Below, piece after piece: positions 58,220 to 64,000 of a DNA stretch of 64,000 bases (the stretch's first letter is position 1; each line of letters opens with the position of its first letter). Where the stretch lies: the NCBI GenBank assembly GCA_030704615.1, contig CM060731.1, forward strand, positions 8,310,001 to 8,374,000. The letters run 5' to 3'. The DNA is from Takakia lepidozioides. Lineage: Eukaryota; Streptophyta; Takakiopsida; Takakiales; Takakiaceae. A program made the position numbers and the translations under genes. The notes under the pieces are model-generated. The model had not been told where the DNA came from. It did no database searches and saw only the letters and a program-made list of their open reading frames with translations.

Positions 58220-59684
58220 GGAGTTCTGCTCAAGTTCAACAGTAGCTTCAAAGAGAAGTTGCTCCCAAAGACGTTCGACTTAATCTTTCTGTAAAAAACT
58301 TAAAGAACCTGGTTTGTGATTGGTTATTACAGTCATGGAAAGATGTGGCGAGGATGGAGGGTATGATTAGAAAAGACTGGTTAGCCTGCGGACAGCTAAG
58401 ACCTTTTGACGTTGAGTTTCTGGTACAATTTGCAGGCAGAAAAAGAACACAGATCTTTGAATATTCAGCTTTCATCCAATTTAAAAAAATCCTTCGATTT
58501 GTGGACAGACCAACAAACCAGAAGCCATATTATCTTCTGACTGGAGCCAAGCCCCAGGGTCTTAACCGTCGTGCAATAATAAGGAACCAACACGAATTGC
58601 ACAAATTGCTTGCAAGTATCTAGATTGGACCAATGGTTACTAGAAATGGTTAAGTGAAAACCAGCAACCACACAGTCTTTACTACATTGGCTAAAAGGAA
58701 GACTGCGTGATGTTTTCTCTTTGAAAACAAGTTGTAGTGGGAGCAAATTGCCATTGGCCGAGGATGAGACACAAGCTGTGATCTGTCTTTTATCTTCAAC
58801 ACCAAGAACATGAATGTCTTTTGCCCTTTATTTCTCTCATGTTCTTTCTCCGCCCATGGGAACTAAATGAATTCCAGTTTGATCTGTGTTGATAACCAAA
58901 CTTTTATGGAATATTATACATTCTGACCAAATATGCAACCCTAAAAGCCATGAGTTTGCCTTCATGCTCCCAAGTTGATGGTAGTTTTTCAGCAGCAGTA
59001 GTCGATACCCTGTATGACCAATTTAACTCACGACGAAGAAAATTACGGGTCCATGGCACAGTGACCCGAAATCGTCCTTTCCCGTGATGGGAACTAAATA
59101 ATTCCGGTGCCCTGATTTGAATAATGCCTTGAAGAATATGAGCAATAATGGGGGCACAAAGATATTGTCCAGCATCTCTCATCCCATTAAGTAGTTCCAC
59201 CATTTCCCGTACCAATTCTGGACTGTCTGAGAGAGGACTTTGTTTTGTCAATACTCCAGTTTGAGCAAGCCCTCTTTCTATTGCAACCTTATATTTAGAT
59301 TTAAGCTCACCACTCGAAGTAAACCAATGATAGAGAGTACCTCTACTCAATTTATCAAAGAGACTTCCAACGACTCCGGGTTTTTTGTGAGCTGTCCGCA
59401 AATACTGCAAAGCATCGGCCAACGTGTGTGATTTCAGCAGATATCAATGACCAAAGTTCTGGTGTAAACCAATTCATGTACGTCCCCCTTGATTTGACCT
59501 GTGTACATAGAAGTTCTCTTAACATCAATACCAAGTTCAAAATTATGCACAAAATGATATTATAATATAGATGGATAAATATAAAGAGAATATAACTTAC
59601 CTTCTTCCGTGTAGATGAAGATACATCGTGTACCGCACTTGATTTACAACGACCAATGTCTATTCTGTCATTCTGCTCGATCAA
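58220..59684 (-). pseudogene. DDE transposase of the pogo/mariner element, broken
   Basis: Exon 1 (to 59601, donor AAG|GTAAGT) with SSAVHDVSSSTRKK joins exon 2 at 59404 (acceptor TTTGCAG): YLRTAHKKPGVVGSLFDKLS, YHWFTSSGELKSKYKVAIER, WTRNFLRRELNWSYRVSTTA and RVAYLVRMYNIP, a DNA-binding region as in pogo/CENP-B-like transposases. A stop follows at about 58904. Downstream frames give VINTDQTGIHLVPMGGER (first catalytic Asp, about 58885), LPLQLVFKEKTSRSLPF and IIWLLVCWSVHKS, where the family usually has LLDCW, so the second catalytic Asp is replaced by Val. VLFLPANCT follows after another frameshift. The protein is inactive. Confidence 0.8.
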
Positions 59685-59897
59685 TTAAACAGTACATACG
59701 TTTTGCTTACAAGGTCTCCCCACTGGCCGCAGTCCACTTGATTTAAGCACATCGGTTTTCGTTCTGCTCGCAAGATCTTGGATAAATTTTTTTGTCTCTG
59801 ATAACCTGTCTATGCTTGGTTTCTTCATCAACTCTAAAAAATGAACTAGTGATACTGCATTGGAAAGACATTTGGAAAACTACTGAAAGCTATTATA

Positions 59898-60221
59898 TCA
59901 TTGTTTGGTACCTGTCACAAGTGCTCTGCTCAAGTCATATAGTTCTAGATGATAGTTTCGGGCAAATCTACGCAAACTTAGAGTTAGTAAACTGAGACGA
60001 TAAAATGATTGTAATGTAGTAGAGCTTAGAATATGTGGCAAGATTGCTTCATGTGCTGGAAGTTCAGCTATTTCTAGATAAAGTTCTACAAACCTCGTAT
60101 CAAAATCCCTTGCAAGCTTTTCCAAAGTCAGCACCACAATACTTTCTAGAGTGGAAAAATCACTTAGTTTTGCCATCAAACTTCCATGTACACACTGTGC
60201 TCTCTGCTTGCAGCCTTGCAA
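59898..60221 (-). other. Unassigned open frame inside the pogo/mariner element
   Basis: A minus-strand frame of 107 residues (LEKLARDFDTRFVELYLEIA; RRFARNYHLELYDLSRALVT) upstream of the transposase. It could be an N-terminal exon of the transposase or a spurious frame; no motif is recognised. Confidence 0.3.
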
Positions 60222-60985
60222 TGTTTCTGCCCTCTCAATGCTAAAGCTGCTCTACTCAGTTCTCATCTATCTCAAAGTAACTTGTTTGCCTCTCAATCTA
60301 CACCAAGCAAACAAGTGGATCGATGTTGTCAGCTTGATTGACGGCTTGATCCACGTAACGCCTTGTGTCAAATAATGTAACGGTACCCGTTATCACCTCA
60401 GAATAGCTGGATCAGTGCTGCATAATTTATTTAAAATCAGATAAATTATTTAAGACTAAGTTGGTAGGTTTGATAATTCATTACTCACTGACTCTTTGCC
60501 CAATTAATACATATTTGGCTCATGACCTGTCTAAATTATTATAAACTTCATAACTGGATAGCCCAAATAAGATATATTAATGTGATATTGCCAAACCGTT
60601 CAAAGAAAAAAAAAAAAATTATTGGGCAAATTTCTGCCCAACCGTATAAGAGGCTACGGTAGTAATTTTGTCTTGCTGCCAGAGGTAATTTGGTCTGGTG
60701 GGGAGTCGGGCCCTCATCTCCCTTTTGGAGATTAGGCTGATCTTGTTGATTTTTTTAATTTGTTTTGGCTAGTACCTGTCATGCGGAATGACCAACGTAT
60801 ATGCAAGAACAGTGAATTCAAAGGGAAATCTGAAAGGGGGTAGATGGTGGTACCATTACAGTCCGTGAATTGAGGGCCAGACTTGTTGTAATTCACATAT
60901 TTATGGGAATAAAAAAAATTCCTAACATTAGGTTACACTGGAAGGGCAACGATTCATTATTCAATTGCCATTAATTTTATAATCC

Positions 60986-62350
60986 GGATTTTGATTTTTC
61001 GCACCGAAGGTAGCGGGGTCTGGTTTGCGACGTGAGAGCACGTCTCTTGCGCTTTATATGCCAAATTTGGCGGTGGAGGCAGTTCTCATTAGTAGAAATT
61101 CACATGGGTTTTGATGGGGCTTCACCCCTACACCTGCGCATCTGTCTGCTCAACCGGCAACAATCGTTGTTGAGTGGGCACGGTCGTTGGGTACGACTTC
61201 CAAGCAAGTCGATCAGATCCTTCGCTACATAATGAAGACTATCTTTTGGAACTGAAAAGACTTGCAAGGATAAAATAGTTAGTCTTCCCCCAATTGAAGT
61301 GCATTATGTGTTTGCTGCTACTTGTTTGGTCCAAGACTTAGATGCAAAAGGTGGATTTTCTGTGAATGAGTTGTTCAGATTAGGTCCTCATGAAAAATTG
61401 TCTGGGATTGATATATCGTTCTCTGATGATGATTCCGATTTTGACTTTGACCCTTTGGAGGAAGAATGTGCTAATCTTGAAGCTATTGACAACCCCGATT
61501 TGATGGAGTTTTATGTAGACACTAGGCTTCCCACCGGAGAGGTGGGCTTGTATGCATGATTTGCCAGAATGTTGGGAGGGATGGCGGCCTCTTGAATTTT
61601 TTGCCGACAACATGTGGAATAACAATTATGTCTTACTACCAGATCCGGTGGGGATTGAGGTCCTCATCTCCCTTTTGGAGATTAGGTTATTCCTGTTGAT
61701 CTTTTAGTTTGTTTGGTCAGTGTATGTCATGTGGAAAATTTGTGGAATGACCAACCTATATGCAAGAACAATGAATTCGAAGGGAAATCTGAAAGGGGGT
61801 AGATGGTAGTACCATTACAGTCCGTGAATTGAGGGCCTGACTTGTTGTAATTCACATACTTATAGGAATCAAAAAATTTCCTAATGCTAAGTTACACTAG
61901 GAGGCCAGCGATTCATTCTTCAATTGCCCTTCTATAATCCGGATCATGTCCCGAAACCGGTGGGAGAGCATCTTAAGATGCCTTCATCTTATTGACAACC
62001 AAGATGTGATTCTCCTGATTCTGCCTTTGACAAGTTAGCTAAAACCCGCTATCTACTGGATGCTCAAAATGCTTTGTATGTCACTTTCAATAGGCTTGAA
62101 CAGAACTTGTGTGTGGATAAGAAAATGGTGAAGTACAAAGGTAAGTATGCTAGAATTCAACAGTACATGGCCAAACAAACCCGTGAAGTGGGGCATAAAG
62201 GTATCTCCGCTGTTACAATATTGGTCAATACACGACTAATATTTTTGAAGTTGTCAATGAGTTTGGGACAAAGTTTGATTTGCTCCAAACTTTTTTAGGG
62301 CAATTGCACGACTGGGTGGACCAAAAGCGGCAGATGTTGAGTCCGTTAGA
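60986..62350 (+). mobile_element. piggyBac-like element, copy 2, decayed
   Basis: Begins inside the element (equivalent to about 56862 of copy 1). The frame 61299-61559 has LFRLGPHEKLSGIDISFSDD and LEAIDNPDLMEFYVDT. After frameshifts come MTNLYARTMNSKGN (about 61748), IIRIMSRNRWESILRCLHL (about 61940), and FNRLEQNLCVDKKMVKYKGK with RIQQYMAKQ (62080-62180), which match the DDE_Tnp_1_7 core of piggyBac transposases (normally ..SVDE.M..FKGR..QYMP.KP). The catalytic region carries substitutions and stops. No right-hand terminus with TTAA was found. Confidence 0.75.
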
Positions 62351-62363
62351 GGTCCATGAAGGA

Positions 62364-62364
62364 G

Positions 62365-62403
<39 letters not shown>
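62364..62403. repeat. Poly(A) tract of about 40 bp
   Basis: An uninterrupted A run followed by AT-rich sequence and a short TATATATATA. It could be the tail of a retroposed sequence or a simple repeat. Confidence 0.85.
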
Positions 62404-62404
<1 letters not shown>

Positions 62405-64000
62405 GTATTATTTTAATTTATTTAAAATATATATATATAGTCGTATACCTGACATTTTTAGTAAAGAGTCCCCCCCCCCCAATGTTGAAGACATTGTTTA
62501 CTGATATTTTAATCTTTATTTTGAAAAATATTTAGACGTCAACTTAGAGTTTACAACCGTTCGTCTATATACCACATTATAGTAAAAGATGATACCCCAC
62601 AAATCCAAAATTGATCAAATGACCCTTGTCAAACCAAGATGGTAAAAATGCCAAACCAGATATCAATGTCAAATCGAGGTAACTCACTAGAAACAAACAA
62701 TGGAGGCTAGTACGTTCAACCAGACAAGATATTAATACTTAAAATGTCGGATGAAATTGTTTATGTTACCACTCCCCAAGCAATTGGTGGGGGCGCTTCG
62801 ATTTCTGATGAGTTTTTTGGTATATCATGTCTCCTCTACAAAATGCAATCAGCTTGTACTTGAGCAATGATGGGGCTTGAGGTGGTGTTACTGATAGAGG
62901 CAAAGGGCGAGCGACACATTTGTATGTTCCCAGGTTGAAAATGAGCAACCCCTCACCAACTCATCACTTCTGATCTCACGATAATATGCAGTGTTGAGCG
63001 GGTCCTAGTCTGGACCGGTATACCCTGTTGGTCCTTTTCTAGGGTATCAAAGTATATAGATCTGACACAAGGGTACATGTGGTACCCGGGCTAGACCCGG
63101 CGGGGGCCACGTGAGTTTCATACCCCCGGTAGGGCTGATGTAGGCTCCGACCCGGACCCGAACCCGTAGAATTTCAAGGTCCCCGGGTCCTCTTGTGATC
63201 CACTGTCACAGGTGTACGTGTAGGTTTCTTTTTTTTTTCTTTTTTTTTAGAGAACAGGGGCCAAAGGCCCTAAGAACTTTATTTAGAATTATTTGAAGGG
63301 AAAAACTTAAACCCTTACATGCCCGAAGGTAGGTGTCTTGTTCTAATCCAAATATTAACATACATGTTTGAGAGTCTCACACTTGAAGTGGATATACATC
63401 TCCATCCACTGCTCTGCTCTACTGCGTCTATTCCAGTGTTGGCCGGTTATAAGAATTTTACATATCCGCCAGTTAAGGTTACTTCAATATTTTTGGGATG
63501 GCCACACTCCATGGTTATGTATAAGGATAAAAAATTTATTTTAGTATATCCACCGGTTATCTATTCTACAAAATTCTTCAAATTTAGATGGTTATGAATA
63601 GGACGGTTAGAGGTGTCCTAAAATTGGCGGATATATATGCAATTGGCGGTTACATATAATATATTGAATGGGCACTTGTATTTCTCAATGATTTTCTTTA
63701 AAAATAATCAATTCACACATGACATTCCTAGGGCCTCCAGGGTGCAGCAGCTTGGCCATGAGCTATGTCACAGGGAAACCCTCTGTCACCACCTCAGATG
63801 GTGACAACTTGCAAATGTATCTCCTTCACCATTCCACTTTGGTACAAAACAAGGTAAAAGTAGAGCAGATTTATGACATATGCTTGTACGACATCTGCAT
63901 TCAAATCTGCACTTTTCCCACATGCTCTAGATGCTGACGTAGCTTGCAAATGTCTTCAATGCCTTCAATGCAGCTGCGTTGTGTGAGCAGGAACGTGTCT
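62404..64000. other. AT-rich noncoding end of the window
   Basis: No gene recognised. It includes a run of ten C (62471-62480), a T-rich stretch at 63230-63250 and a GC-rich patch with CCCGG motifs at 63085-63185. Confidence 0.5.

Larger units (their letters stand above)
57673..60661 (-). mobile_element. pogo/Tc1-mariner-type DNA transposon with TIRs and TA duplication
   Basis: Terminal inverted repeats of at least 25 bp, starting CCGTAGCCTCTTATACGGTT, lie at 57675 onward and, complemented, end at 60659. The element of 2,985 bp is flanked by TA (57673-57674 and 60660-60661). The second piggyBac copy near 61620 shows the uninterrupted site. It carries a broken transposase on the minus strand. 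Confidence 0.9.
56698..60985 (+). mobile_element. piggyBac-like element, copy 1, decayed and interrupted
   Basis: The left end is TTAA (56698-56701) followed by CCCTTCAACGCCCACTAGGC, a typical piggyBac target site and terminus. The following sequence (56860-57671 and, after the inserted element, 60662-60985) is repeated in copy 2 at 60.99-61.95 kb. Frames such as LEAIDNPDLMEFYVDT (57526-57575) are conserved between copies but no intact transposase remains. It is interrupted by a SINE (57169-57337) and a pogo/mariner element (57675-60659). Confidence 0.75.

Overview
This is a eukaryotic nuclear window from the green-plant lineage. Its single-copy genes are plant-like: a MAC5/RBM22-type CCCH-RRM splicing factor, a YJU2/CCDC94 splicing factor, a plant coiled-coil family protein and histone H4. 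The H4 gene ends in a metazoan/green-alga-type histone 3' stem-loop, which points to a streptophyte (charophyte) alga rather than a land plant; a Charales genome is my guess (inference). Most of the window is nested mobile DNA.

Layout. 0.7-10.6 kb: minus-strand coiled-coil gene whose introns carry two related LINE copies. 12.1-12.4 kb: a perfect inverted repeat plus a direct repeat. 12.9-14.8 kb: intact four-exon RBM22/MAC5 gene. 15-41.6 kb: a decayed minus-strand Ty3/gypsy element (A) split twice. First, a 12.8-kb DNA transposon lies at 17327-30158, flanked by a 9-bp direct repeat. Second, a compound chromovirus with four LTRs lies at 34255-41154, flanked by a 5-bp direct repeat. 41.6-45.4 kb: another LTR-element remnant with a 660-bp tandem duplication, a GGGCTGTGA minisatellite and a gag fragment. 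45.6-47.3 kb: a broken DUF7869-type gene. 47.3-50 kb: AT-rich noncoding DNA with CCCTAAA-type motifs. 50.2-53.3 kb: an LTR-like repeat followed by a YJU2 copy with frame lesions. 55.3-55.6 kb: histone H4. 56.7-62.4 kb: two tandem decayed piggyBac copies; the first is interrupted by a tRNA-derived SINE and by a 2,985-bp pogo/mariner element with TA duplications.

The most interesting system is the 12.8-kb transposon. It carries two divergently oriented, apparently intact genes. One (plus) encodes a Mutator-like DDE/SWIM transposase. The other (minus, ten exons, about 1,207 residues, every splice phase agreeing) encodes a ParB-like domain followed by a class-beta N6/N4 DNA-methyltransferase-like domain. 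The methyltransferase gene's first intron is filled with about 24 copies of a roughly 116-bp repeat, each with a strong GTGTGCG-ttgc-CGCACAC hairpin. My working hypothesis is that transposase, methyltransferase and palindrome array form one unit, with the array as target or regulatory site. All exon models come from reading splice sites and frames by eye; no database search was possible.
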